Shown piece by piece: positions 52,570-62,275 of a DNA stretch of 64,000 nucleotides. Origin of the DNA: Prorocentrum cordatum (Eukaryota; Sar; Dinophyceae; Prorocentrales; Prorocentraceae); assembly GCA_963575745.1 (NCBI GenBank), contig CAUYUJ010014618.1, positions 239,517-303,516 on the forward strand, in the 5' to 3' direction. Each line of letters starts with the position of its first letter. The first letter of the stretch is position 1. The notes under the pieces are model-generated. The model was not told where the DNA came from. It ran no database searches and saw only the letters and a program-made list of their open reading frames with translations. The position numbers and the translations under genes are program-made.

Positions 52570-52736
52570 GGAACACAAATTTTGCCTTTGCCCTGGTTCG
52601 GTATCCGGCTTAATCCCGCTTGACCCGGCTCAATCTCGCTTAATCCGCGGACTAGCCCGGCGCAGCAGCCCCCCGATGGGGCTCAACCCTCAACCTTTCC
52701 GACGAGGACCTCCCAGTAGTTGTTTCCCAACTAGAG
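52570..52736 (+). repeat. Family H element, copy H3
   Basis: GCCCTGGTTCGGTATCCGG, degenerate CGCTTAATC decamers, CAGCCCCCCGATGGGGCT, then CCGACGAGGACCTCCCAGTA. Confidence 0.65.
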
Positions 52737-52865
52737 TCGCGCGTTCGCACAGTGTGTGTTTCCCCCGTACAGCCTTCTCGATCGCAACCAGCGCCCGTGT
52801 TGGCCCTCTCGTGTCGCTTCCCGCGTCGTGTTGCGATGGGCGTCGGTGGGCAAGCTCACGTTGTC

Positions 52866-53177
52866 CTTGGCATCCTTCGGGCGGGTGTTTTGTTTTCCCC
52901 CTCGGCAAGGACCATCGAGGGGCACTCTGTCAGAGGAGAAGGTACCCATACCACTACCCCCGCCTCGTTTTCCCCATTTTGGGCCTTCCGGGAGGCCCTC
53001 GTCGCCACCGCTGGATTCGCCTCGACATTTTGGTCAGAACGCACCCCGGAAAAGGTCCAGGGAGTAGCGATATCAGTACCTTTTGGTTTCCCCGCGTTGG
53101 GCCACCTTGCGAGAAAAAGAGGCTCGCACAACACCGAACAAAGGCACGGGGCAGGGGCACCCGAGCGATGGCAGGTT
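52866..53177 (+). repeat. Family F element (F5) interrupted by a family E element
   Basis: 52866-52930 matches the left part of F (GGCATCCTTCGGGCGGGTG, GGACCATCGAGG), and 53150-53177 its right end (ACCCGAGCGATGGCAGG). 52939-53082 is a family E copy. Confidence 0.5.
52939..53082 (+). repeat. Family E element, copy E4
   Basis: AAGGTACCCATACCACTACC to GGAGTAGCGATATCAGTACC; the best-preserved inverted ends of the family. Confidence 0.7.
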
Positions 53178-53235
53178 GGGGCTGACACGCTTTCTGCTCA
53201 GTAGCACATAATGGGAGCCTCGTATACTCTTTGAA

Positions 53236-53420
53236 TTCCGTCGTTAGCGTCGATTCGCGTCGATTAGCGTCTGGGCGTTGATGAGTATCGCCGATTTTGC
53301 GTCAGCTAGGGTTGATCAGCGTCGATCCAGCGTCGAGTAGCATCGATTTAGCGTCGGTTGGCGTCGATTCGCAAGAGCCAACAAGATGGCATGGGAGGCT
53401 CCTGTTAAATGCCACCGAAC
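53236..53420 (+). repeat. Family I element, copy I3
   Basis: Repeated GCGTCGATTAGCGTC words, then GCAAGAGCCAACAAGATGGC and GGGAGGCTCC. Confidence 0.6.
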
Positions 53421-53589
53421 GTTCTGAGGAGCATCGGTTCTCTCACACCCTGGGGCATCATCAAGACAGCTGCGGACTTCACGTCGGGCCTGTGTGTAGA
53501 AGGGTGGGGGGGCGGTGTCTCACGCTGATTAGATCCCGCGCCTAGCTCCTCGCTTCGCTATTTCTTATGCCTCGTTCTACGATTCCTCC

Positions 53590-53655
53590 CACTCCTCTTC
53601 CTCCTCCTCCTCCTCCTCCTCCTCCTCCTCCTCCTCCTCCCTCTCCCTCCTCCAT
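53590..53655. repeat. (TCC)n microsatellite
   Basis: CTCCTC run with CTCCCTC variants. Confidence 0.9.
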
Positions 53656-53764
53656 TCATTATTCCTTATAAATAATTTCCCCCTGTCGCACCCCGAGGCT
53701 GGTTTTTAGGTCGGACCAGGCGTTCCGCCAGCGACTTCCTCACCATTTATGACCCTGAAGCGTA

Positions 53765-54725
53765 AGCCCGGAGGGCGGGTCATTTTCAAATTGTGGCTCT
53801 CGCCTGAGCGCCGCGCACATTCGCTTAAAACATGCCCGAGGGTTTCACGGATTGTGGGTGGGCCGTTTTCAGAATGTGGATCTTGTTTTAGCGCCGCGCA
53901 TATTCATTCCCCAATCAGTGCTTGCACTTAATGGGGTCCTCGCGGAAGTTGAAGGATTTGGCGAAATTTTCCCGCCGATTTGGTCGCACGCTGGGTTCCC
54001 GGTTGCAGTTCCCGAGTTCCCGGTTCCGTCTTCCGGGCCGATTTCGGAGGGCGGCGAGGTTCTCCGGTTCCCGATTCCCCGGTCTCACCATCGATCTCAT
54101 TACGTGCTTCTCTATCGATCTCATCATCGATCTCTCAATCGATCTTATTGTCGATCTCACAAGCGATCTCGCAAGCGATCTCCTTAGAGATCGCATTCGC
54201 GATCTCGCGATCGATCTCACTATCGATCTCATTGAATCGATTTCTCTCTCGGTCTCACGGTCGACCTTACAATCGTCCTCGCCATCGATCTCATTATCGA
54301 TCTCACAGTCGACCTCAAGACCCATAGTTTTAATTCCCAAATCATCCATTGATTTGGGTCTTCTCAGGTGTAATTGTAAGCATGTGCAATAGTTTCACAT
54401 ATTCAGGGCGGGGCGTTTTCCAAATGTGGCTCCCGCCTTAGCGCCGCGCACAGTCGCTTTCATCATGTCGAAGAGTAGGGCGGGCCGTTTTCAAAATGTG
54501 GGTCTCACATCAGCGCCGCGCATTTTTTAACACATGCAAGAGTTTCACGGATTGAGAGCGGGCCATTTTCATAATGTGGTTGTCGTTTTAAGAGTTTTAA
54601 TCGTCCGAAGAAGTTGCAAGAATTTCACGGACTGAGGGCGGTTCTTGTTTCCAAAATGTGGTTATCGCCACAGCGCCGTGCGGATTCTTTGTTGAACGCT
54701 ACAAGAGCTTCACGGGCCCGTGGTC
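53765..54725. repeat. About 85-bp tandem repeat, interrupted
   Basis: Units with GGGCGGGCCGTTTTCAAAATG, TAGCGCCGCGCA and TTTCACGGATTG recur at about 53771, 53856, 54399, 54478, 54566 and 54636 (spacing 70-88 bp). About 53925-54385 is foreign to the array. Confidence 0.75.
54095..54310. repeat. ATCGATCTCA-type repeat inside the array
   Basis: TATCGATCTCATC-like words recur about every 12-16 bp. Confidence 0.75.
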
Positions 54726-55655
54726 GACGTGCAGAAGTTGTTTTGGAGATGTGTTGGAGAGATTCCGGATTATGAGGGTGCAACAGTTATGTTGATTCGC
54801 GGTATTGAAAGTACCAGGAATGGCAGTATGGCACGATTCAGGATCGTCAAGACGCAACAGTCACGTGGATCCCTGGCGTGGTCTTCAAACGGTTGTCTTC
54901 CAGCGAAGCAGTTCTCTCAGTTGAAAAAATGTTGTAGGGGTTTATGGGGAGGGAATTTGGAGGGAGGGTTTATTCCAAGCTCTTGGATCTACAGTGGTTC
55001 TCCACCTCCTCCTCCTTCCGGTCTTCCTCCTCCCCCCCTTCCCATCCTCTTCCCCGTCCTCATCTTCTTCCTCCTCATCCGCTTCTGCCCCCTCATCCTC
55101 CACACTTCCAGTACGGAGCAGGCTGATGGGCGGAGGAGGCAGGGGGGTAGCGGGTGTGCCAGGCCAGAGTTTTGCATACCCGCCGCTTGGTGAGACGACC
55201 ATCCGAGGACCCGAGGAGGCGGTTGATATCTGTGTAGACCTGGTATGTTTGTATGTATAACTCCGTTCCCTGGGCAATAAAGAGTACGCCCCCCTTTGAA
55301 CCCCTGAGTGGTTATTCTCCCGGGGTCAGACAGATTTGATTGCGGAGAGGAGCCGCGAGGCCGATCTTGATTATCGCGGGGGAAAGTGGCACATCGAATT
55401 TGTTATGTTCTTATGTTGACTCGCAGTGAAATCAAAAACGCTACGCATGGAACACATCTTCAAACACCAGAACCAAAGGGTGCCGAGCTTGCATGGGCGA
55501 ATGGTTCGAGATGGTACGCAAGAGAGGTTTCTTGGCCAGGAACGCCAAGGACCTCTCTTGCGCAGGCCACCTTCAGATGTGAGACCCGGTGACACCAAGG
55601 ACAGTTCTGTGTCAGGATCTAGTTACACGAGCGCCCAGGATCATCATTGTCGGTC
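54726..55655. other. Stretch without a supported gene
   Basis: A C/T-rich tract at 55005-55110. Nothing recognised. Confidence 0.4.
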
Positions 55656-55657
55656 CA

Positions 55658-55721
<64 letters not shown>

Positions 55722-55766
55722 TTCATCTTCATCTTCATCTTCATCTTCATCTTCATCACCATCATC
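55656..55766. repeat. (TCA)n and (CATCTT)n microsatellite
   Basis: About 22 ATC triplets, then CATCTT hexamers. Confidence 0.95.
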
Positions 55767-55769
55767 GTC

Positions 55770-56985
55770 CGCCTAAAAAACTTTAGTATCCCCCCCGACC
55801 CCGAACTTCGTTATCCCCAGGGCAGGGTCTGGGGTTATGCACATATCTGTGGACATAGATTTGTCGAGGCGCCCACACATACACGTACGTACGTAGCTGC
55901 ATCTATTTTTATATATTTACACACATAAATACACATAGTGCCACCTGTGTATACACAGAGAAACTATATCAAAGTGTCCAGCCTTGGATGTGGCATGGCC
56001 GCGGCATGCTTCTCTTTCCCTTCGAGCACAGACCTGCAGCGCCGTGCGGTCCGTTAGCGGCCTTCGACCCCTGGAGCTCTCGACCCCAGCCCCCAAGGGG
56101 CCGGAGTGTGGTGCGATGCTTGTTCTGGCGGCCCTTTGGGCCGGCAGGGGGTAGGGCAAAGGCCACCGGGTGCCTTAGAATCGCCTACACGTAAGAGTGG
56201 CCCTTCGCCGGAGTGACCTTCTTGTGCTGGCCCAGAGGGGGATCGGGTGATTTTTTTTGTGGAGTGAGGTGGACCTCGCGTCGGCACCCGCATCGCGCGA
56301 TTTCGCTCGCATCTGAGCGCGCTAGGTTTGGGCCCACCCTTTGCAATCGACAGCAACACATTCGCGTCGTACCCTATAGCTTGCATGGGTTACCCGAGGG
56401 GGAGCCAGTCAACCAGACGGCGCGATTTCTGGCCCAGGACCAGTCCCGAATCCAAGCCGACATCCCAAAACCTCTGGCCTGAATCGATTCGTTTTTTGTT
56501 TTGAATGTCTTTGCATATGATTGAATACGTTTTTCGATCCACTGGGGATATAACTATTCGATTATAAGTTCTCCAAACATATTCATACATGTTCCAGGAT
56601 CTCGGATGGGGCCAGTTTTGGGCATGACGCCGGGCCTGGTCAGACGTCATCGCGATGCAGCCCAGCAGTGTCAGACCTCATCGCGGTGGATCCCGGCAGC
56701 GTCTGTTTGCGCAGCGCCTTCGAAGTGCCACTCGTGGCGCTCGAATTTAAGCGGCGGAATTTCGCGGTCGCCTGGTGACACGAAAAAATAATTTGAGTGG
56801 CGCCCCGTCGATCGTTGATGCGGTGCGGCAGCGCTGGCTTGCGCGATTGCGTTGGGCCCACACTGGCGCCCCTGAATCCGCGCGCCAATGATCACTCTGG
56901 CCGAGGGTCACCGACGACCCCCCTCCTTCCCACCCGTGGCCGCGAGGTGTGCCGGGGTTCGTGGTTTCCTCTTCCTCTTCCTCAT
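55770..56985. other. Stretch without a supported gene
   Basis: Short TACGTACGTACG tract near 55880; a direct repeat CATCGCGATGCAGCCC / CATCGCGGTGGATCCC at 56648-56695. No gene is recognised. Confidence 0.4.
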
Positions 56986-57062
56986 CCTCCTTTTCCTCCT
57001 CTTCGTGCGCCAGGGAGGAACGCCCAGCGCAGATCCAAGACATCCGCGTGGACCTCCAAAAA
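56986..57062 (+). repeat. Family B introner-like element, right half
   Basis: GCGCCAGGGAGGAACGCCC, AGCGCAGATCCAAGACATCC and GCGTGGACCTCCAAAAAC. The left side is a CTTCCTC tract rather than the left arm. No acceptor AG as clear as in B1-B3. Confidence 0.55.
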
Positions 57063-57177
57063 CTTATGTTCATGCAATTGTTTCCACTGGGAAATTGAAC
57101 ATCCCAGGGCGAGGGGATATTTCCGGCGGGAGAGGGGTTGAAGGGCCTGCTTCCCACCACCACCATAAGTTGGAGGG

Positions 57178-57265
57178 GGAGGTGGAGGTGGAGGAGGAGG
57201 ATGAGGAACAGGAAGACGAATATAATGAGGAGGAGGAGGAGGAGGAGGAGGAGGAGGAGGTGATG
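57178..57265. repeat. (GAG)n microsatellite
   Basis: GGAGGTGGAG and GAG runs. Confidence 0.9.
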
Positions 57266-58224
57266 GTGGTGAAAAACAGGCCCATCAGGGGGCGGTGGTG
57301 GAAAAACAGGCCTCTCTAACTTATGGTGCTGGTGGTGGGAAACAGGCCCATCAGGGGGAGCAGCAGATCCAAATATCCTCCTCCTTGGAAGGGAGACTTC
57401 CACGGCGGCCCCGCTCCCCGCACGGCCGCAGGCGGCCGCCGACAAGGTCCGAAGGTTGCGCGAGGAGGAGGAGCCGGCCGCCTCGCGGCCCCTCCCCGCA
57501 AGCCCCCCGCCGCGTCGTCGTCGGTCGGCCTCGGTCGTCGTCGGCCGTCGTCGGCCGCCCACGTCGGCGGTCGCAGGGCTCCTTTCGACTCCTCCTGCGG
57601 GATTCGATTTCGGCTTCCGATTCCGATCCGCTTCGGCTTCGGATTCCGACGTGGGATCCGCTTTGTACCTGGAGGCCCACTGACTTGCCGATTCCCGCCG
57701 ATTCGACTGTTCCCGGCTCGGCTGGCGAGTTCCGCCGATCCGATTCGTTTCGGTCGCCGACCCGACTGATCGATTCGATTGTGGGGTCGCCTGCGGTCGT
57801 CGACGTCGTCGTCGGCCGTCGACGGCGGTCGTCGACGGTCGTTGTCGGCCGGCTCACAGGTCGTCCCCAGGAGCACGGAGGCCAGCGCGCGTCGCGTAAT
57901 GCGTTTCGGGCTGGGATGGCGCCCTTCTCTCTGGGGCGGCGGCGTCGTGCGGGCACGCAGCAGAGGAACCGCACACCGCGGCGCGCGGTGCGCGACGCTG
58001 GGCAAGCCGGTGTATGGTTTGGGTCGTCGTCGCAGTCGTCGTCGAGTTAGAATTGAGTCGGGCGTGTCCCTGTGCAGGGCAAATGTGCAGAAATAGTGAA
58101 AAATGATTCCGGCAAAGCAACCTGACAGCGATGTGTAGGAGCATACCTGGAAGCATTCCCCTTAAGATTCAGATGAGAAGCCAGTTGTAGAATTCTGCTG
58201 TTCTCGCAGTCGTAGTCGCATTCG
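57266..58224. other. Stretch with GATTCCGATTCG and GTCGTCG words
   Basis: 57600-57790 is the GATTCG-type low-complexity repeat; 57790-57850 is GTCGTCG-rich. 58054-58080 is a family D left end (GAGTCGGGCGTGTCCCTG). No gene is recognised. Confidence 0.45.
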
Positions 58225-59400
58225 CGATGACAGTCGCAGTGGCAACGGCAGTCGCAGTCACAGCCTCAGCCTCAGCCTGCCTCAGCCTCAGCCTCAGCCT
58301 GCCTCAGCCAGCCTCCTCAGCCTCAGCCTCAGCCTTCAGCCTCAGCCTCAGTCTGCCTTCAGCCTCGGCCTCAGCCTCCGCCTGCCTCAGCCTCAGCCTG
58401 CATCAGCCTCAGCCTCAGCCTCAGCCTGCCTCAGCATCAGCCTGCCTCAGCCTCAGCCTCAGCCTGCCTCAGCCTCAGCCTCAGCCTGCTTCAGCCTCAG
58501 CCTCAGTCTGCCTTCAGCCTCGGCCTCAGCCTCAGCCTGCCTCAGCCTCAGCCTGCCTCAGCCTCAGCCTCAGCCTCAGCCTCAGCCTCAGCCTCAGCCT
58601 GCAGCCTCAGTCTGCCTTCAGCCTCGGCCTCAGCCTCAGCCTGCCTCAGCCTCAGCCTGCATCAGCCTCAGCCTCAGCCTCAGCCTGCCTCAGCCTCAGC
58701 CTGCCTCAGCCTCAGCCTCAGCCTGCAGCCTCAGCCTCAGCCTCAGCCTCAGCCTCAGCCTCAGCCTCAGCCTCAGCCTCAGCCTCAGCCTCAGCCTTCA
58801 GCCTGCCTCAGCCTCAGCCTGCAGCCTCAGCCTCAGCCTCAGCCTCAGCCTCAGCCTCAGTCAGCCTCAGCCTCAGCCTGCAGCCTCAGCCTCAGCCTCA
58901 GCCTCAGCCTCAGCCTGCCTCAGCATCAGCCTGCCTCAGCCTCAGCCTCAGCCTGCCTCAGCCTCAGCCTCAGCCTGCTCAGCCTCAGCCTCAGTCTGCC
59001 TTCAGCCTCGGCCTCAGCCTCAGCCTGCCTCAGCCTCAGCCTGCATCAGCCTCAGCCTCAGCATCAGCCTGCCTCAGCATTCAAAATGTTGCCCGGGAAT
59101 GGAGTTCTGGGAACTAGCCTGCCTCAGCATCAGCCTGCCTCAGCCTCAGCCTCAGCCTGCCTCAGCCTCAGCCTCAGCCTCAGCCTGCTTCAGCTTCAGC
59201 CTCAGTCTGCCTTCAGCCTCGGCCTCAGCCTCAGCCTGCCTCAGCCTCAGCCTGCATCAGCCTCAGCCTCAGCCTCAGCCTGCCTCAGCATCAGCCTGCC
59301 TCAGCCTCAGCCTCAGCCTGCCTCAGCCTCAGCCTCGTATTCAGTCTGCCTTAAGCCTCGGCCTCAGCCTCAGCCTGCCCCAGCCTCAGCATCAGCCTGC
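58225..59400. repeat. 1.2-kb (CAGCCT)n minisatellite
   Basis: Tandem CAGCCT hexamers with regular CAGCCTGC, CAGCATC and CTTCAGC variants, organised in higher-order blocks (for example CAGTCTGCCTTCAGCCTCGG recurs at about 58347, 58507, 58608, 58990 and 59203). Being 6-bp based, it keeps all frames open, which explains the long Ser/Ala/Gln/Pro open frames here. Confidence 0.95.
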
Positions 59401-59420
59401 CTTCAGCATTCAAAATGTGG

Positions 59421-59765
59421 CCCGGGAATGGAGTTCTGGGAACTCGAAGAACACGAAGTGGCGTACAGTTGGCTCCGAGCATTCAAAATCATGCCCAGGA
59501 ATGGAGTTCTGGAAATTCGAAGACCACGAAGTGGCCTACAGTTGGCTCCGGGCATTCAAAATCATGCCCAGGAATGGAATTCTGGGAACTCGAAGACCAC
59601 GAAGTGGCCTACAGTCGGCTCCGAGCATTCAAAATCATGCCCAGGAATGGAGTTCTGGGAATTCGAAGACCACGAAGTGGCCTACAGTTGGCTCCGGGCA
59701 TTCAAAATCATGCCCAGGAATGGAGTTCTGGGACCTCGAAGACCACGAAGTGTGTAACTGTTTGC
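59421..59765. repeat. 73-bp tandem repeat, five copies
   Basis: CCCAGGAATGGAGTTCTGG occurs at 59421, 59494, 59567, 59640 and 59713, exactly 73 bp apart. Each unit also holds GACCACGAAGTGGCCTACAG and CCGAGCATTCAAAATCATG. A single half-unit lies at 59083-59115 inside the hexamer array. Confidence 0.95.
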
Positions 59766-59959
59766 TTAAAACGACTTCCGCGGGTTCTCCCCGGCACCCG
59801 CCCAGACCCCCTGGGGAGTCAAGATGCTCTCTTTTGACACTACTATAAACCTATCAGTCTTCGCTGTTAGGTAAATGGTCTGGGGACGATGTTTTGAATA
59901 TCGTTATGTTATTTTGTGGTAGTTTGCTATTCTCTTTAATTTTGTCGTCCAAGATCGGC

Positions 59960-59990
59960 CTGTAGGGGGACATGCCCGACCCAAAGTTAG
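59960..59990 (+). repeat. Family D right end
   Basis: GGCCTGTAGGGGGACATGCC followed by CGACC; the left end is eroded. Confidence 0.6.
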
Positions 59991-60074
59991 AATTCGTGAT
60001 TGACTGTTCCTCCTTATCCTCCTCCTCCTCTTCCATCTCCTGCGCTCTCCGCGTCCCTGTGTGTGTGTGTGTGT

Positions 60075-60096
60075 GCCGTAGCCATTTTGGCTCAAG
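60075..60096 (+). other. Genomic copy of the dinoflagellate spliced leader (relic)
   Basis: The 22 bases begin GCCGTAGCC, continue ATTTTGG and end CTCAAG, equal to the published dinoflagellate spliced leader with G at the variable first position. The base after it is T, not the GT donor of a spliced-leader RNA gene, and an intronless open frame starts 63 nt downstream. It is therefore read as a leader fossilised in a retroposed mRNA rather than an SL RNA gene. A (TG)n run directly precedes it. Confidence 0.85.
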
Positions 60097-60159
60097 TGAG
60101 CCCGCGCTTCGGGAGGCCCTCGCAGCGCGCAGCGCGGGCGCGTGGCGCGCCAGAGGCCG

Positions 60160-61257
60160 ATGTCCGCCAGTGCTGGTGGCGGCAAGCCGTGGGCGGCGGC
60201 TTTCGCCAGGTCGCTGGCCCGGCGCCTGCGGCGAGAGCGGCAGGCAGAGGGGGGCTGGTCTCGTGCGGCCGCGTTGTCACGCCGCACGAAGGCGCTCAGG
60301 GCCTCGCTCGACGTCCACTGGCGCCTTGGTGACGCCGTCGGCTGCTACCTCCCCACGCTCGGCGAGGAGGTGGCGGCCGCGCGGCTGATCGGTTGCGACC
60401 CTGCCCTCATCGCCGAGGCGGACGCGGCGCTGGTGGAGGGCAACTCCGCACGCCACGCGCCGCCGCCTGGCGCGGCGAGAGGGCTTCTCAAGATGCCTGA
60501 CGGGCTGGTGGTTCGGGCGCTCGAGCGCCTGCTGGAGGATGCTGCGCCGCCCCTCCGCCGCGACGCCGAGCCGTTCGTCCCAGCCAGTGTCAGGCTGGCC
60601 TCCGCGTTGCGGTGCGAGCTCGGCGTGGAGCAGGTCGCGTGCAACCCCAGCGTCGTCCCGCCTGTGCAGGGCCACTCCCGCGTCGTGGTGGACGTGGAGC
60701 CCCTTCGCGATGCGGCTGGTGCGGACGACGACTCTGTGTCAGAGGATTCGCAGTTGGTGGTCAACATCGGCATGTCGGCTGAGGATGTGGTGGACCCACT
60801 CGTCGCGTGCAGTGCCAAGCCGCTGGAGGAGGTTCGGGAAGATCCCGACGTGCAGGCCTCCAGCGAAGTCAGCAGCGTGGACTCTCCTGGAGGTGATGAG
60901 CACAGCAATGGTGTCCAAGGTGGTGGAGACCTTGGCGTGGTGCTCTCCGACGGTGAGCCTGCTGACGACCCTGGCGGAGGTCCTCATGATAGTGATTGCG
61001 TTGCCCTCGGCTCCGAGGGCGAGTCTGCTGATGAGCGTGGCGGACATGATGTTGAAGATGGTGTGGCCCTCGGACACGGTTGCGGTGATGCTGATGGTGC
61101 TGTCATCCCGATCGCGCTCTTGCAGTTCCTGGTTCAGCAGCAGGACGCTGGCGCCGTGGTCCACGAGGGCGACCTCATCGTGCGGCACCTCGAGCAGATC
61201 GAGGACAGCATCCAGTCCGAGGCCCACCTCATGGAGTGTGAGACGGAGGTACAGTAG
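60160..61257 (+). CDS. Spliced-leader-tagged gene of unknown function
   Basis: 365 residues from the ATG at 60160 (an in-frame GTG lies 18 nt upstream, but ATG is the expected start). The third codon position is almost always G or C. Residues 9-35 are Arg/Ala-rich and basic; 40-195 are Ala/Leu-rich and probably helical (LERLLEDAAPPLRRDAEPF); 195-320 are acidic and Ser/Gly/Asp-rich, probably disordered; the last 45 residues form a Leu/Gln-rich helix (LLQFLVQQQDAGAVVHEGD). No membrane segment or known domain is recognised. No intron is visible. It follows a relic spliced leader and a 63-nt leader sequence, as a reverse-transcribed mature mRNA would. TAG ends it at 61255-61257, but the frame reopens at once and stays open to TGA at 61417-61419. 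Confidence 0.7.
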   Translation: MSASAGGGKPWAAAFARSLARRLRRERQAEGGWSRAAALSRRTKALRASLDVHWRLGDAVGCYLPTLGEEVAAARLIGCDPALIAEADAALVEGNSARHAPPPGAARGLLKMPDGLVVRALERLLEDAAPPLRRDAEPFVPASVRLASALRCELGVEQVACNPSVVPPVQGHSRVVVDVEPLRDAAGADDDSVSEDSQLVVNIGMSAEDVVDPLVACSAKPLEEVREDPDVQASSEVSSVDSPGGDEHSNGVQGGGDLGVVLSDGEPADDPGGGPHDSDCVALGSEGESADERGGHDVEDGVALGHGCGDADGAVIPIALLQFLVQQQDAGAVVHEGDLIVRHLEQIEDSIQSEAHLMECETEVQ

Positions 61258-61419
61258 GCCATCGACAAGATGATCGACCGGGGCCTCGTCTCCGTCATGA
61301 GGCCGTCGCTCGGCCTGTCGCGCGCGAGCCGCCTGCTCGCTGCTAGCCGTCCTGCGGTCGTGCGTTCGTGGCCGAGCTCGGGGCATCCTGGGGATGGCGT
61401 AAGTGGCGGATCCTCGTGA
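61258..61419 (+). other. In-frame continuation after the TAG
   Basis: 53 further open codons in the same frame (AIDKMIDRGLVSVMRPSLGL and so on) with the same codon style, so the TAG may be a premature stop. Confidence 0.45.
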
Positions 61420-61515
61420 GGTCCCAAGCGCCACCCCCCAGGAGCTCCAAAAAGCGGCGCCGAGGGTGGCGAAAATGACGGATCCTCGTGAGGTCCGAGC
61501 GCCACCCCGTCGGCG
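61395..61515. repeat. Imperfect direct repeat
   Basis: CGGATCCTCGTGAGGTCC at 61408 and 61480, each followed within a few bases by AGCGCCACCCC; spacing 72 bp. Confidence 0.8.
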
Positions 61516-61754
61516 CCGCCCGTCTTAGTTTTGGCGCTGTGCACTTTCCCTTCGGGTCTTTCCATTCCATTCCGCGTCCCTGTGCACAACAGGTGCGCTT
61601 CCCCAGCCGCTTTGCCCGGAGAGTTGCCACTGTGCACCTCCTCTCTGCCCGCGCGTCTCTACGGATTTTTGGCTTCGTTCGTGCGTGCGTGCGTGCGTCG
61701 TCGTCCGGTGGTCGAAGCAGGCCTGCTTACCGGGCGAGCTGAGGCGGGCCACAC

Positions 61755-61828
61755 CGCTTTGCCGCTGTTTCCTGGAGATGTGGAGGCAGTATACTGCCCC
61801 CACGTCTCCAGGAAGCAGCGGCAAAGCG
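61755..61828. repeat. 36-bp-arm near-perfect hairpin
   Basis: CGCTTTGCCGCTG...TTTCCTGGAGATGTGG faces CCACGTCTCCAGGAA...CAGCGGCAAAGCG with GCAGTATACTGC at the centre. Only a few bases are unpaired. Confidence 0.9.
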
Positions 61829-62089
61829 ACCGGCAATCTTGAGTGACGGTTCCGTGCAGCCATCGTCGCCCGACTCGTCGTAGTCGGCCCCATGGGTCGT
61901 CGCCGTCGCCAGACGTCCAGAGTCTCGAGGAGACATGTGCCCCAGGCTCTGCGCCAATCTCGCCATGAGAGGCCGTTGCGGGGCACCGCTGGTCGTCGAC
62001 CTTCGGCTCGGATATTGAAAGTGTGTCCCGAGGAAGGGGTCCTCAGAGGTCTAGGTGCCGGTGAGTTGAACAAATCGAGTTGCGGGAGG

Positions 62090-62275
62090 TCCGGGTCGTC
62101 GTCGTCGTCGTCGTTCGTCGTTGGCGTCGGCGGTCGTCCGTCGTCGTCTTTCTTCGTCGCTCTGTGTTGGCGGGCGTCCGTCGTCGTCGACGTCAACGTC
62201 GACGTCGACGTCGTCGTCGCCGACGTAGTCGTAGTCGTAGTCGTCGTCGTAGTCGTAGTTGTCGCCCCCGCTGGT
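62090..62275. repeat. GTCGTC and GTAGTC repeats
   Basis: Tandem GTC triplets followed by GTAGTC and GACGTC hexamers. Confidence 0.9.

Noticed and set aside
58227-59117. Ser/Ala/Leu-repeat open frame in the hexamer array
   Set aside because: Any 6-bp array keeps all frames open; no start context, domain or non-repetitive part supports a protein.
58225-59765. CRISPR array
   Set aside because: Repeats are contiguous without unique spacers, and the genome is eukaryotic.
60075-60200. Spliced-leader RNA gene
   Set aside because: The 22-mer is followed by T rather than a GT donor, and no Sm-type site was seen nearby; a fossil leader in a retroposed mRNA fits better.
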